A stretch of DNA of 64,000 nucleotides from Sphaerisporangium aureirubrum. GTDB lineage: Bacteria > Actinomycetota > Actinomycetes > Streptosporangiales > Streptosporangiaceae. Positions 32,903 to 41,261 of this stretch are shown in pieces. The position numbers and the translations under genes are program-made. The DNA is taken from assembly GCF_042658925.1 (NCBI RefSeq), contig NZ_JBHSRF010000034.1:1-64000 (forward strand), given 5' to 3'. The notes below the pieces were generated by a model. The model worked only from the letters and a program-made list of their open reading frames with translations, searched no databases and was not told where the DNA came from. The stretch's first letter is position 1. Every line of letters starts with the position of its first letter.

Positions 32903-34812
32903 TTGGTCACCTTCTCGATCGAGCCGTCCGCGCCAAGGGAGAGGCTGTGCCAGCCGGGGGTGAGGTTCGTGCTGCCGGTGTGCCGGACGCCGCAGGCGTC
33001 ACGCCAGGTCAGCGTGACGGGCACCGCGCCGCTCCCCGAGAGGCCGAACAGCATCTCGGGGGCCGAGACCCCGGCGTGGCCGTTGGCCGGGTAGAGCTGG
33101 CCGACCCGCACCCCGGACGCGCCCGCCGGGATCGTGACGCCGGCGCCGACGGCCGGGGCGAGCGGGGCGCCCGCGGCCGCGCCGGTCGCGCAGGCGGCCG
33201 GGCGCTGCAACCGCAGGCCGAGGAACGGGTGCCGGGTCGTACGGGTGTTGCGGTAGAAGTACGACTGACGCCACTGGTTGGCGACGGCGAAGTCCAGCTT
33301 GCCGTCGTGGTCCACGTCGGCCAGCGCGAGGCCGCGGGTCGGGCCGGGGTCGTCCACCCCGAGCAGGGCCGCGACGTCGTGGTAGCGGCCGTCGGCGCCG
33401 CGCGACCAGAACGGGTTCGGGTCGCTGCCGGACAGGTCGTCCTCCTGCCGCAGGCGCGGCCAGCTGCCCGGCTTGTTCAGCAGGTCGTCGTTGGTCAGCG
33501 CCAGCTCCTGAAGCTGCGGCCAGCGGTTGACGGTGCCCTTGATGAAGCCGGTGGCCATCATGATCTGGTGGTCGCCCTCGCCGGCGAAGTCACCGGCCTT
33601 CACGTCCCAGCCCCAGCCGGACCTGGACAGGCCGAGCGGCTCGCTCTTGTCGTCGTAGTAGGCGACGCCGTCCTTGCCGATCACGTCGGGCCTCGCGCTC
33701 ACCCAGGCGAAGTTGCTCTCGTGCAGGGCGTAGTTCTCGGCGATGTTGCTGACCACGATGTCCGGGGTGTCGTCGGCGTTCAGCTCGGTGAACGCCACGC
33801 CCATGCCCTTGAAGGAGTCCTTGCCGAGCACCTTGGACTTGGGGGTGCCGAAGTGCCGGATGCCGCCCATCAGGGTCAGCCGCACCTTGCCCGGGGTGGA
33901 CTCGTTGAGCATCAGCCGGTCCGGGCCGAAGTCGTGGGCCATGTACAGCTCGGGCAGGCCGTCGCCGTTCAGGTCCTGCGCGCCGAACGCCAGAGTCCAG
34001 CCGTTGGCGATGTCGTCGTCGCCGAACGGCGCCTTGGCCTCGGTGTAGGTCACGCCGCCGGCCGTCGCCGAGTGGAACAGCAGGATGTGGTCGGTGCCGC
34101 CGTTGTAGGCCGCCGACATCGAGCGCTGCATCACCAGCAGGTCGTCCTGGTGGGCCTTCGGGTCGAGCACCCTGGCCTTGTCGGGGAAGAAGTTGCCGAC
34201 GACGACGTCGTTGTGGCCGTCGCCGTCCATGTCGGCGATGGTGACCGCGTTGGTGTTCCACACCTGGTACGGCGTGACCAGCTCGCGCGCGGTGAACGCC
34301 GGGGCGGCGAGCGGGCCCGCGCCGCGCAGGAACACGACCGGGGAACGGCCCCAGTAGTAGGTCAGCACGTCGAGACGGCCGTCCTCGTTGTAGTCGCCGG
34401 GCACGCAGCCGGTCGGCGCCATGGTCGCGTCGTACGCGAGCCCGGTGGGGCTCAGCGTCATCGCCGGGTAGCGGGCGCCGGTGCCGGGCACCGGGCGCAC
34501 GGTGACCGAGTCGTCCCTGGGGTCGACCAGGCAGGCGTCGTCGGCCAGGCCGTTGCCGTCCAGGTCGGCCAGGGCGACGGACGCGCCGACCGCGGAGATC
34601 CAGTGGTCGATGTTGCGGTAGGCCGGGGCGACCTCGCGGATCGTCCGGGCGTTGGCGGCGCCGTTGAGGGGGCTCTGCTCGAACTTGAACCGCTGAGCGA
34701 TCCCGCTGTTCATCGCGGCCGAACTGGCGGGCAGCTCCGCCAGCCGCCAGCCCACGACGATAAGGATCAGCGAGAGGATCGCGGCGGTGCCGGCGCGTAG
34801 TTTCGCGATCAT
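32899..34812 (-). CDS. unbV: Enediyne-conserved secreted protein UnbV (E4)
   Basis: A 637-residue protein with an N-terminal signal or anchor helix (residues about 8-26, AAILSLILIVVGW). At least six FG-GAP/calcium-type repeats of the pattern DxDxDG follow, for example LADLDGNGLADD, GDYNEDGRLDVL, IADMDGDGHNDVV, AQDLNGDGLPELY and LADVDHDGKLDFAV, which predict a beta-propeller outside the membrane. The C-terminus (GAGVTIPAGASGVRVGQL, NGHAGVSAPEMLFGLSG) is the UnbV/ASPIC domain. Conserved in enediyne loci with unknown role. ATG at 34812 chosen because it overlaps the unbL stop (ATGA). Confidence 0.93.
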   Translation of the reverse strand: MIAKLRAGTAAILSLILIVVGWRLAELPASSAAMNSGIAQRFKFEQSPLNGAANARTIREVAPAYRNIDHWISAVGASVALADLDGNGLADDACLVDPRDDSVTVRPVPGTGARYPAMTLSPTGLAYDATMAPTGCVPGDYNEDGRLDVLTYYWGRSPVVFLRGAGPLAAPAFTARELVTPYQVWNTNAVTIADMDGDGHNDVVVGNFFPDKARVLDPKAHQDDLLVMQRSMSAAYNGGTDHILLFHSATAGGVTYTEAKAPFGDDDIANGWTLAFGAQDLNGDGLPELYMAHDFGPDRLMLNESTPGKVRLTLMGGIRHFGTPKSKVLGKDSFKGMGVAFTELNADDTPDIVVSNIAENYALHESNFAWVSARPDVIGKDGVAYYDDKSEPLGLSRSGWGWDVKAGDFAGEGDHQIMMATGFIKGTVNRWPQLQELALTNDDLLNKPGSWPRLRQEDDLSGSDPNPFWSRGADGRYHDVAALLGVDDPGPTRGLALADVDHDGKLDFAVANQWRQSYFYRNTRTTRHPFLGLRLQRPAACATGAAAGAPLAPAVGAGVTIPAGASGVRVGQLYPANGHAGVSAPEMLFGLSGSGAVPVTLTWRDACGVRHTGSTNLTPGWHSLSLGADGSIEKVTK

Positions 34813-35756
34813 GACGCCACACCTCCCTTCTGCCGGGCCCACGCGCGGCGGATTCCGGCACGCCATGCCTCGTAGGTGCCGGGGTCGTCCGGCAGGTGCC
34901 GCACCGCGGCCAGGGAATCGTCGGTCCATCGGGCGGCGGTGGCGACGTCGGCGCCGGTCAGCGCCTGGACGGCCGCGGCCGTGCGCTCGGGGACGATCCC
35001 GGAGAACTCATGTGCCTTCGCCGCGAACGCCGCCCCCTGGGCGACGTGCGGGGCGTGGTCACCGGCGTGGGCGAGGAGATCCTCCAGCCGCTCGGGCGGC
35101 TGGGCGCCGGTGTAGGCGGCGGCCAGGCCGATGCCGGCCCACAGGTCGGGGCGGCGCCCGGCCGGGAAGCCGCCGATGACCTCGGCCACCACGTCGGGCT
35201 CGGCGCCGGTGTAGAACCACAACGCGCGGCCGACCCCCTGGTCCCGGATGGGGCGCACCGGCCCGCGGGCGGCGCGCTCGACGCGGTGCTCCTCCACGAC
35301 CGCGCGGGCCCGGAAGAACGCCTGGTGGAAGCCCCAGCCGTCCCAGGCCAGCCAGCGGAACTGCGGCTGCGCGGCGCGCACGCCCGTCCAGGGCCGCACC
35401 CGCATCCTCGCGAACGACCAGCCCGTGCCGACGTGCGCCAGGTGGACGTACGGCGCGGCGGGCCCGTCCAGGAAGGCACGCGTGCGGCGCCCCCCGCCGA
35501 GCGTCATCAGGTCCAGGATCCCGATGCTCATCGCGGCGCCCTCGTAGGCGAAGCCGCGCAGTTCCGGGGCCACGTGTGAGAGGTCCAGCTCGCCCGGCGG
35601 GGCGCCGAGGCCGGCGTTGTAGCCGGTGGCGAAGGAGATCACCACCGCCTCGAGCGCACGGGTCGTCGCGGGGTCCCGGGCCGGGGGGCCGGGCACCGCG
35701 CGGACGAGTTCCCGCGGGTCAAGGGAGAGCAGCCGGCGTAAGACCTTCGCCGTCAT
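34809..35756 (-). CDS. unbL: Enediyne-conserved protein UnbL (E3, DUF1702)
   Basis: A soluble 315-residue DUF1702 protein matching UnbL/SgcE3. Typical stretches are GFAYEGAAMSIGILDLMTLGGGRR, the APYVHLAHVGTGWSFARM segment, WDGWGFHQAFF, GVGRALWFYTGAEPDVVAEVIGGFP and RRPDLWAGIGLAAAYTG. The protein is always found with PksE but has no assigned reaction. It is the first gene of the core operon. GGAGG lies 6 nt before the ATG. A long leader region with no gene lies upstream. Confidence 0.92.
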   Translation of the reverse strand: MTAKVLRRLLSLDPRELVRAVPGPPARDPATTRALEAVVISFATGYNAGLGAPPGELDLSHVAPELRGFAYEGAAMSIGILDLMTLGGGRRTRAFLDGPAAPYVHLAHVGTGWSFARMRVRPWTGVRAAQPQFRWLAWDGWGFHQAFFRARAVVEEHRVERAARGPVRPIRDQGVGRALWFYTGAEPDVVAEVIGGFPAGRRPDLWAGIGLAAAYTGAQPPERLEDLLAHAGDHAPHVAQGAAFAAKAHEFSGIVPERTAAAVQALTGADVATAARWTDDSLAAVRHLPDDPGTYEAWRAGIRRAWARQKGGVAS

Positions 35757-36553
35757 CACTACCTCCAACGCCGGTCCGCGACCGGTCGTCCTTCGCCGAA
35801 ACAGGGACACACGGGTGCGGCATGGGCGTCGAGACGGCGCGCGGCACCCGGGAAAGGCGCGCCGGAGCTGTGACGGCTTTCCGTGGTGGCCACGGAAGTC
35901 GTCGCGGTGCCGTTCAGAACGGCAACAGGCGGCCCGACGGCGCGCGCAGATCCAGGGAAATGAGACGTGGGCTTCTTCTGGATTGGGTTTTTCTGACTCG
36001 ACGCATGGCCGGCACCCCCTTGTTCCGCTCCCACACGGCCGGGCCGATCGCCGGCCGGCGGCCGCGGGAATTGCGAAAAAGCATTGTTTGTCGTTAGGAG
36101 CCTCTGGTTTGGCCGTACCCGCCCTTGTCGGACAAGTCCGGCTTGCTGACCTGGGCAGACGGTACGACGACCGCCGGCCCCTGACCGCGTCCCCACACAA
36201 CCGGCCGACGCGCCGGGCGGCTCCACAGGCGAGATCATCGGGAGGAACCATCCTGCGTCCGTGCCTTTTACCGGATGCTATGAACGGCGGTCCGACCTTT
36301 CAAGAAATTGGGCCGCAAGTACCGTGGGCGTATCGAAAGTTGTAGAGCCCGTGTATCGATCGGCCATTGGCGCGCTGCGCCCGATGATGGGACCCGCCGG
36401 ATTTCCCGATATCCGGTCTCCACGTTATCGTGTTACACAGGACGGAGAATCGCGGATCCCTCGATCTCACCCGATTCGGTTCCGTATCACGACATACATC
36501 CGCACATCATCCGCACAGCCGATGAAAAGGCGAAAGAAGCCGGGAGCCGACCC
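35757..36553. other. Long divergent intergenic region of the core operon
   Basis: About 800 bp without a convincing gene lie between unbL and the divergent aaRS-like gene. Frames here are rich in Arg and Ala, have no ribosome site and no recognisable domain. The region is lower in GC than its surroundings, contains A/T-rich stretches (GCGAAAAAGCATTGTTTGTCG near 36075 split by a GC base pair), a perfect 13-bp palindrome CTTGTCGGACAAG (36124-36136), and a degenerate copy of the 16-bp cluster element. It probably holds the promoters and operators for both divergent units. Confidence 0.6.
35972..35987 (-). promoter_or_regulatory. Degenerate copy of the 16-bp cluster element
   Basis: On the minus strand CCCAATCCAGAAGAAG matches the consensus at 12 or 13 of 16 places and points toward unbL, 216 nt upstream of it. 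No TANNNT box stands at the expected 21-nt distance, so this copy is uncertain. Confidence 0.35.
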
Positions 36554-37906
36554 ATGCGCGCAGAAGAACGAACGGGGTTGACCGTCGTCCGCTCCCCGCA
36601 CCCGACCCCCAACGGGCCACTGCATCTCGGCCACCTGTCCGGCCCCTACATCGCGGCCGACGTCGCGGCCCGCGCCGCCCGCAACCGGGGCGAGCGCGTG
36701 CTGACCATGTGCGGCACCGACGACCACCAGAACTCCATCGTGATGAAGGCCAGGTCGTCCGGACTGACCCCCGACGAGGTGATCACGTCCAACACGGCGG
36801 TCATCCGCGAGACGCTGACCTCCACCGGCATCACGCACGACGTGTTCGTCCGCCCGTACGCCGATCCCGAGCATCAGGCCCTCACCCGCAAGCTGTTCGA
36901 CGAGATGGTCTCCGCCGGCCTCGTCATCACCACCGAGCGGGTCCTGCTGGTGTGCCACGGCTGCGGCAAGACCATGCACAACTCCTACGTCACCGGGAGC
37001 TGCCCGTTCTGCGCCGCCGAGAAGACCGGCGGCACCTGCGAGATCTGCGGCACCTTCAGCGCCGCCGACGCCATGACCTCCCCCCGCTGCGCCGTGTGCG
37101 GCGGCATCCCCGTCGAGTCCCGCGTCTCCGGCCCCGTCCTCCCCCTGGAGGCCCACCGCGCCCGTCTCACCCGCCTGTGGGCCGGCGCCGTCCTCCCGCC
37201 GTCCGTCCGCGCCCTCCTGACCGCCCACCTCGACCGCCCCCTCCCCTCCGTGACGGCCTCTCACCCCACCGACTGGGGCATCGAGGTCACCGGCGGCGAA
37301 CGCCTCGACGCCTGGTTCGAGATGGGCCTCACCTACCTGGTGACCGTGGGCCGCTACGTGAACCCCCGGGCCACCACCCTTCGCGACTTCGCGCAGGCGT
37401 GGAACGGCGTCGACAGCGCCTGGTCGTTCCTCGGCCTGGACACGGGCTTCTACTACGCCGCCCTGTTCCCCGCCCTCTTCGCCGCCGCCGGCGTCCCCGA
37501 CGCCCTGTGCGTCAACGGCCTCGCCGTCAACGAGCTGTACCTCTACGAGAGCGGCAAGTTCTCCACCAGCCGGGGCCACGCCGTCTGGGCGAGCGACCTG
37601 CTGAAGGAAGCCACCCCCGAAGTGATCCGCCTCTTCATGTGCTGGAACCGCCCCGACACCCACAGCACCAACTTCACCAGAGAAACCTTCGACTTCTTCC
37701 GCACCAAGATCACCCCCATGATCGAAAAAGCCCAAGCAACCCCCATCGGCTTCCCCACCACCCCCGTCCCCCCCGAAACCCTCCGAGCCCACCACGCCCT
37801 CACCCTGGAGAACTTCGACCCCGCCATGGCCATCCGCTGCCTGATGACCGCCCTAACCGACCACAACGACCCCGAAGCCACCCGCCTCCTCCGTCTGATC
37901 ATGTAA
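36554..37906 (+). CDS. Methionyl-tRNA-synthetase-like enzyme, short
   Basis: A class I aminoacyl-tRNA-synthetase-like protein of 450 residues, of the MetRS type. The HIGH-type motif is PNGPLHLGHLSG (HLGH at 24-27), two zinc knuckles occupy the connective region (CHGC 134-137 with CPFC 150-153; CEIC 162-165 with CAVC 179-182), and the KMSKS-type loop is altered to KFSTS (335-339). Only about 110 residues follow it, compared with about 200 or more in MetRS, so the anticodon-binding bundle is mostly missing. It may aminoacylate a small acceptor or a tRNA loosely, or adenylate methionine-like acids. It is transcribed away from the core operon. GGGAG lies 9 nt before the ATG. Confidence 0.85.
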   Translation: MRAEERTGLTVVRSPHPTPNGPLHLGHLSGPYIAADVAARAARNRGERVLTMCGTDDHQNSIVMKARSSGLTPDEVITSNTAVIRETLTSTGITHDVFVRPYADPEHQALTRKLFDEMVSAGLVITTERVLLVCHGCGKTMHNSYVTGSCPFCAAEKTGGTCEICGTFSAADAMTSPRCAVCGGIPVESRVSGPVLPLEAHRARLTRLWAGAVLPPSVRALLTAHLDRPLPSVTASHPTDWGIEVTGGERLDAWFEMGLTYLVTVGRYVNPRATTLRDFAQAWNGVDSAWSFLGLDTGFYYAALFPALFAAAGVPDALCVNGLAVNELYLYESGKFSTSRGHAVWASDLLKEATPEVIRLFMCWNRPDTHSTNFTRETFDFFRTKITPMIEKAQATPIGFPTTPVPPETLRAHHALTLENFDPAMAIRCLMTALTDHNDPEATRLLRLIM

Positions 37907-38046
37907 CCCCCCGCAGCTGATCAGCCGGACGCGGCCCCCTCCCCCACACGGTCCGGCGTCGCTCCCCAACCAAGGGCACGGTCCTCCCCGAAGACGCACC
38001 CCGCACGGAAACGGTCCTCACACAGGCGCACTTCGCGCAGCAGCAG

Positions 38047-38158
38047 GCGTCGCGTCCCACCCAAGACATGGTCCTTGCGGAGACGCCCTCCGCGCGGGAG
38101 TCAAGCGTCGCGTCCCACCCACGACAAGGTCCTTGCGGAGACGCGCTCCGCGCGGAAG
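38047..38158. repeat. Direct repeat of about 54 bp, period 58
   Basis: Two near-identical copies start at 38047 and 38105; each begins GCGTCGCGTCCCACCC and ends CTCCGCGCGG. More decayed relatives lie at about 37978-38045. They extend one end of the extragenic repeat copy at 38129. Together they fill the 439-bp gap 37907-38345, in which no gene is seen. Confidence 0.7.
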
Positions 38159-38202
38159 CCGCAAGGGCTGTCTCATGCGGGGGGCAAGCCCCCCACACCC
38201 CC
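38129..38202 (-). repeat. Extragenic palindromic repeat, copy 1 (reverse)
   Basis: Reverse-orientation copy of a roughly 73-bp element also found at 39170 and 58384. Its centre on the minus strand is ACAGCCCTTGCG, then CGCGCGGAGCGCG. It contains a GGGGGG-CAAG-CCCCCC hairpin and an outer CCTTGCGG/CCGCAAGG stem. Confidence 0.75.
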
Positions 38203-38345
38203 GGCTGCCGCGTTCTTCCTCCCGGCCTCTGAACAGCCTGTAGCTCCCATCGCAGTCCGTCCGATGCGCATCGGCAGGGTGTGCGATCTCGGCCTGCACC
38301 CAGTGCCATAACGAGCGCTGGTGCGCCCCCCACGCGCAGTGGGCT

Positions 38346-39041
38346 TCACCGACCGGAGATCTGTCGGACTTCCCAGGTCGGCCGTTGGAGCTGATCGTTG
38401 TACACGATGAGGTCGGCGTGGTCGGTTGGGCGGGCCGTGGCGAAGTAGAGCTGTTGCGAGGGGATATAGCGGTCGCGCCAGGACCGTTCGATTTGGGCGG
38501 TGTCGGCGGTGGATCCGGCCAGCGCTGTGCCTCGGTCCCGGGCGCGATCCACCGTCTGCTCGAACGGGACGGACACGAAGATGCGCAGGTCCCACCGGTC
38601 GACGAGTTCCGGGCGCAGGAGGAAGACGCCGTCGAAGAGCAGCACGGCGTCCGCCGGGGCTGTCGTGGCCGGCGGCGACGACGGGGTGTCGGTGTCTCTG
38701 TCGTAGACCGCGTGCTGAAACCTTCGGTCTCCGCCTGGGCCCAAAGGATCGAGCAGGACCCGGCACAGCGCGGCGTGGTCGTGAGCGTCGAAGTAGCAGC
38801 CTTCGGCCGAGTACTGCCCGCGTCGGTAGCGCTGTGCACGGGGGACGAGGAAGTCGTCGATGGTCGCGCGGATGACGTCGCGGTCCTGCGCCCGCAGAAC
38901 GACGGCGAGCTCGTCGGCCAGCGTGGTCTTGCCGGCGGCAGGCGGCCCGTCGATGGCGACCCGCAACGGGTGCCCGGTCGAAACGGACCTCACAGCTTCA
39001 GCCAGCCGGCTGATGAGCTCACCACGGGTGCCTTGCTCCAT
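38346..39041 (-). CDS. Uridine-kinase-like P-loop kinase
   Basis: A 231-residue P-loop NTPase of the uridine kinase/phosphoribulokinase group. Walker A is DGPPAAGKTT near residues 30-39, with VIRATIDDFLVPRAQRY following and VLLFDGVFLLRPEL as the Walker-B-like strand; DRYIPSQQLYF and HADLIVYND complete the family pattern. True Udk phosphorylates uridine/cytidine; actinomycete paralogues of this type have unknown substrates. Start at the ATG behind GAGAGGGG. It is flanked by two inverted copies of the extragenic repeat (38129 and 39170), so it may be a movable or rearranged cassette. Confidence 0.85.
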   Translation of the reverse strand: MEQGTRGELISRLAEAVRSVSTGHPLRVAIDGPPAAGKTTLADELAVVLRAQDRDVIRATIDDFLVPRAQRYRRGQYSAEGCYFDAHDHAALCRVLLDPLGPGGDRRFQHAVYDRDTDTPSSPPATTAPADAVLLFDGVFLLRPELVDRWDLRIFVSVPFEQTVDRARDRGTALAGSTADTAQIERSWRDRYIPSQQLYFATARPTDHADLIVYNDQLQRPTWEVRQISGR

Positions 39042-39169
39042 TGCCGCCCCTCTCACGATGTCTCTGTCTAGCACGCACGTCAGGCTGCGGTCACCGGCTC
39101 GCATTCGACGAGAACGCCTCGTTCGAAGCGGGTCAGGAGGGTGGGGCGGCGGACGAGCGCGGCAGCCCG

Positions 39170-39240
39170 GGGGGTGTGGGGGCTCCCCCCACATGAGACA
39201 GCCCTTGCGGCTTTCGCGCGGAGCGCGGCCTCGCGAGGAC
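39170..39240 (+). repeat. Extragenic palindromic repeat, copy 2
   Basis: Forward copy of the element, reading GGGGGGTGTGGGGG, CTCCCCCC hairpin arm, ACATGAGACAGCCC, TTGCGGCTTTCGCGCGG and AGCGCGGCCTCGCGAGGACC in succession. It lies between the uridine-kinase-like gene and murQ. Confidence 0.75.
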
Positions 39241-39294
39241 CATGCCCTGGACGCAGGCAACCCCCCGCCGTGAGGTGGTGCGGTGTTGGGGGGG

Positions 39295-40356
39295 TTAGGA
39301 GGGTGGGGGGGTGGTGAGGGTGGTGGTTAGGTCGTTGTTGTGGGCGGTTAGGAGGAGGCGGGCGGCTCGGGGGTCTAGGTGGTGTTCGAGCATTACTACG
39401 GCGGTTTTTACCTCGTTGCCGGCGGCGTGGAGGGCGTCGCGGGCGGTGTGGGAGTCGGTGCCGGTGATGTCGGCGACTATGCGGGCGGCGCGGTCCACCA
39501 GCTTTCGGTTGCTGGCGGAGACCTCGACCATGTAGTTGCCGAAGGTGCGGCCGCATCTGATCATCGAGATGGTCGAGATCATGTTCAGGACGAGTTTCTG
39601 GGCGGTGCCCGCCTTCAGGCGGGTGGAGCCGGTGACCACCTCGGGGCCGACGATCACCTCGATGGCCTGGTCGGCCGCGTCCGAGAGCGGGGTGGCCTCG
39701 TTGCAGGACAGGCCCACGGTGAAGGCGCCGCGGCGGCGGGACTCGGCGACGGCGGCCAGGACGTAGGCGGCGCGGCCGGCGGCCGAGATGCCGACCACCG
39801 AGTCGTCCGGGCCGACCTCGTGCGCGGCGATCACGGCGGTGCCGGCCTCGGCGTCGTCCTCGGCGCCCTCGACCGAGCGGACCAGGGCGTCGGGGCCGCC
39901 CGCGATGATGCCGAGCACCGTGCCGGGGTCGGTGCCGAAGGTCGGGGGGCACTCCGAGGCGTCCAGCACGGCGAGCCTTCCCGACGTGCCCGCTCCCACG
40001 TACAGCAGCCTGCCGCCCCGGCGCAGCCTCGCGGCGATCTCGTCGACGGCGGCGGAGATGCGGGGCACCTGCGCGGCCACCGCGGCCGGGACCGCGGTGT
40101 CGGCCGCGTTCATCAGACGGGCGATCTCCTCGGTGGGCAGCTTGTCGATGGCCCGGTAACGCGGGTCGTTCTGCTCGGTCGCGCGGTGGCCCGGGTCGTT
40201 CTGCCCGGTCGCACCGTGAGGCCGGTTGGCATGCCCGGTCGCACCGTGAGGCCGGTCGTCATGCCCGGTCGCACCGTGGGGCCGGTCGTTCCGCTCGGCC
40301 GCACCGTGGCGTGGCTCGTCGCCGTTCGTGGTCGGGGCGGTGGGTGGTCGGGTCAT
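39295..40356 (-). CDS. murQ: N-acetylmuramic acid 6-phosphate etherase
   Basis: A SIS-domain lyase of 353 residues that removes lactate from MurNAc 6-phosphate in cell-wall recycling. Seen: LPTEEIARLMNAADTAVPAAVAAQVPRI, the sugar-phosphate loop LLYVGAGTSGRLAVLDASECPPTFG, the catalytic Glu region VRSVEGAEDDAEAG, VVGISAAGRAAYV, GSTRLKAGTAQKLVLNMIST and GRTFGNYMVE. The first 70 residues carry five 10-residue repeats (RPHGATGHDD-like) not found in the family. Last gene of the importer operon; its ATG overlaps the acetyltransferase stop. Confidence 0.94.
   Translation of the reverse strand: MTRPPTAPTTNGDEPRHGAAERNDRPHGATGHDDRPHGATGHANRPHGATGQNDPGHRATEQNDPRYRAIDKLPTEEIARLMNAADTAVPAAVAAQVPRISAAVDEIAARLRRGGRLLYVGAGTSGRLAVLDASECPPTFGTDPGTVLGIIAGGPDALVRSVEGAEDDAEAGTAVIAAHEVGPDDSVVGISAAGRAAYVLAAVAESRRRGAFTVGLSCNEATPLSDAADQAIEVIVGPEVVTGSTRLKAGTAQKLVLNMISTISMIRCGRTFGNYMVEVSASNRKLVDRAARIVADITGTDSHTARDALHAAGNEVKTAVVMLEHHLDPRAARLLLTAHNNDLTTTLTTPPPS
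40161..40320 (-). repeat. 30-bp in-frame tandem repeat in murQ
   Basis: About five copies of a 30-bp unit containing CGGTCGCACCGTGAGGCCGG occur back to back, the middle three differing at only a few positions. Each codes for ten residues, so the frame is kept whatever the copy number. Confidence 0.8.
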
Positions 40357-41261
40357 GGCTCCTCGTTCTCGGGAAGGTCCGGGCCGTCCAGGGAGCGGCG
40401 GAACAACCAGAAGACGCGTTCGACGGGGGCGCCGATGGCCTTGGCGTAGAAGCGGATGGGACCCACCCAGCCGATCTGCGCCTGCTTCAGGCCGTACGCC
40501 GCCTGTTCGGCCAGGCAGCGGCGCAGCAGCACGCGGCCCACGCCCAGGCCGCGGGCCGACTCGGCGGTGCCCATCGGGCCGAACCACCTCGGACGGGAGC
40601 CCCAGGCGGCGAAGCCCAGGATCTCGCCGTCGCGGACGGCGTAGTGGCAGCCGGTGGCCTGTTCCACCTCCCAGGCCCACGCGTCGTTCCACTGCTCGCG
40701 GACGAACGCGGCGACCTCGGCGCGCTCGCCGAAGGCGCCGGGGGGCGCGGCGTGCAGTTCAACGCCCGCCTCGGCGAGGCGGGCCAGCTCCGGCTCCCGG
40801 GGCGGGGCGGCGGAGGTCAGGTCGGCGGTCATGTTCCACGCGGTGCGGTAGCGCCGGTAGCCGAGGCTCTCGGCGAGGCAGACGGCGGGGGTGTAGCGGA
40901 CGTCGATGCCGGGCCACGCGTAACACGGCGGGTTGCCCGCCATGCGCGCCTCGCGCACGCCGCGGTCGCGCAGCCATTCCTCCGCCGCCCACACCAGCGC
41001 CTTGCCGAGACCCCTGCCCCGGACGGCCGGGTGGACGGCGAAGAGGTCCAGGTGGCCGATCCCCTCGGTGGCGGACGTCGAGACGAACACCACGCCGTCC
41101 AGGTCGGGTGTCACCAGCGCGGCCCAGTCCCGCTCCGGTGGCGGCGCGGCCAGCCGGGCGACCAGCGCGCTCGCCTCGGCGGAGTCCAGCGTCAGCGCCG
41201 ACCAGGCGAGCCCGGCGATCGCGTCGAGCTCACCGGCCGCCATCGGCCGGATACCGGTCAC
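40353..41261 (-). CDS. Tandem GNAT acetyltransferase
   Basis: A 302-residue protein with two GNAT domains. The first carries DLFAVHPAVRGRGLGKALVWAAEEWL (about residues 76-101), the second TAESARGLGVGRVLLRRCLAEQA (about residues 243-265). It has the look of a two-domain acetyltransferase in which one half may be structural. GTG start overlaps the ABC ATPase stop and its stop overlaps murQ. In an operon for muropeptide uptake and MurNAc-phosphate breakdown it may modify an amino sugar or a peptide fragment; this is inferred from position only. Confidence 0.82.
   Translation of the reverse strand: MTGIRPMAAGELDAIAGLAWSALTLDSAEASALVARLAAPPPERDWAALVTPDLDGVVFVSTSATEGIGHLDLFAVHPAVRGRGLGKALVWAAEEWLRDRGVREARMAGNPPCYAWPGIDVRYTPAVCLAESLGYRRYRTAWNMTADLTSAAPPREPELARLAEAGVELHAAPPGAFGERAEVAAFVREQWNDAWAWEVEQATGCHYAVRDGEILGFAAWGSRPRWFGPMGTAESARGLGVGRVLLRRCLAEQAAYGLKQAQIGWVGPIRFYAKAIGAPVERVFWLFRRSLDGPDLPENEEP

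Noticed and set aside
35759..36345. Candidate genes in the unbL-aaRS gap on either strand
   Set aside because: No ribosome sites, no domains, and composition like random high-GC frames; treated as regulatory DNA.
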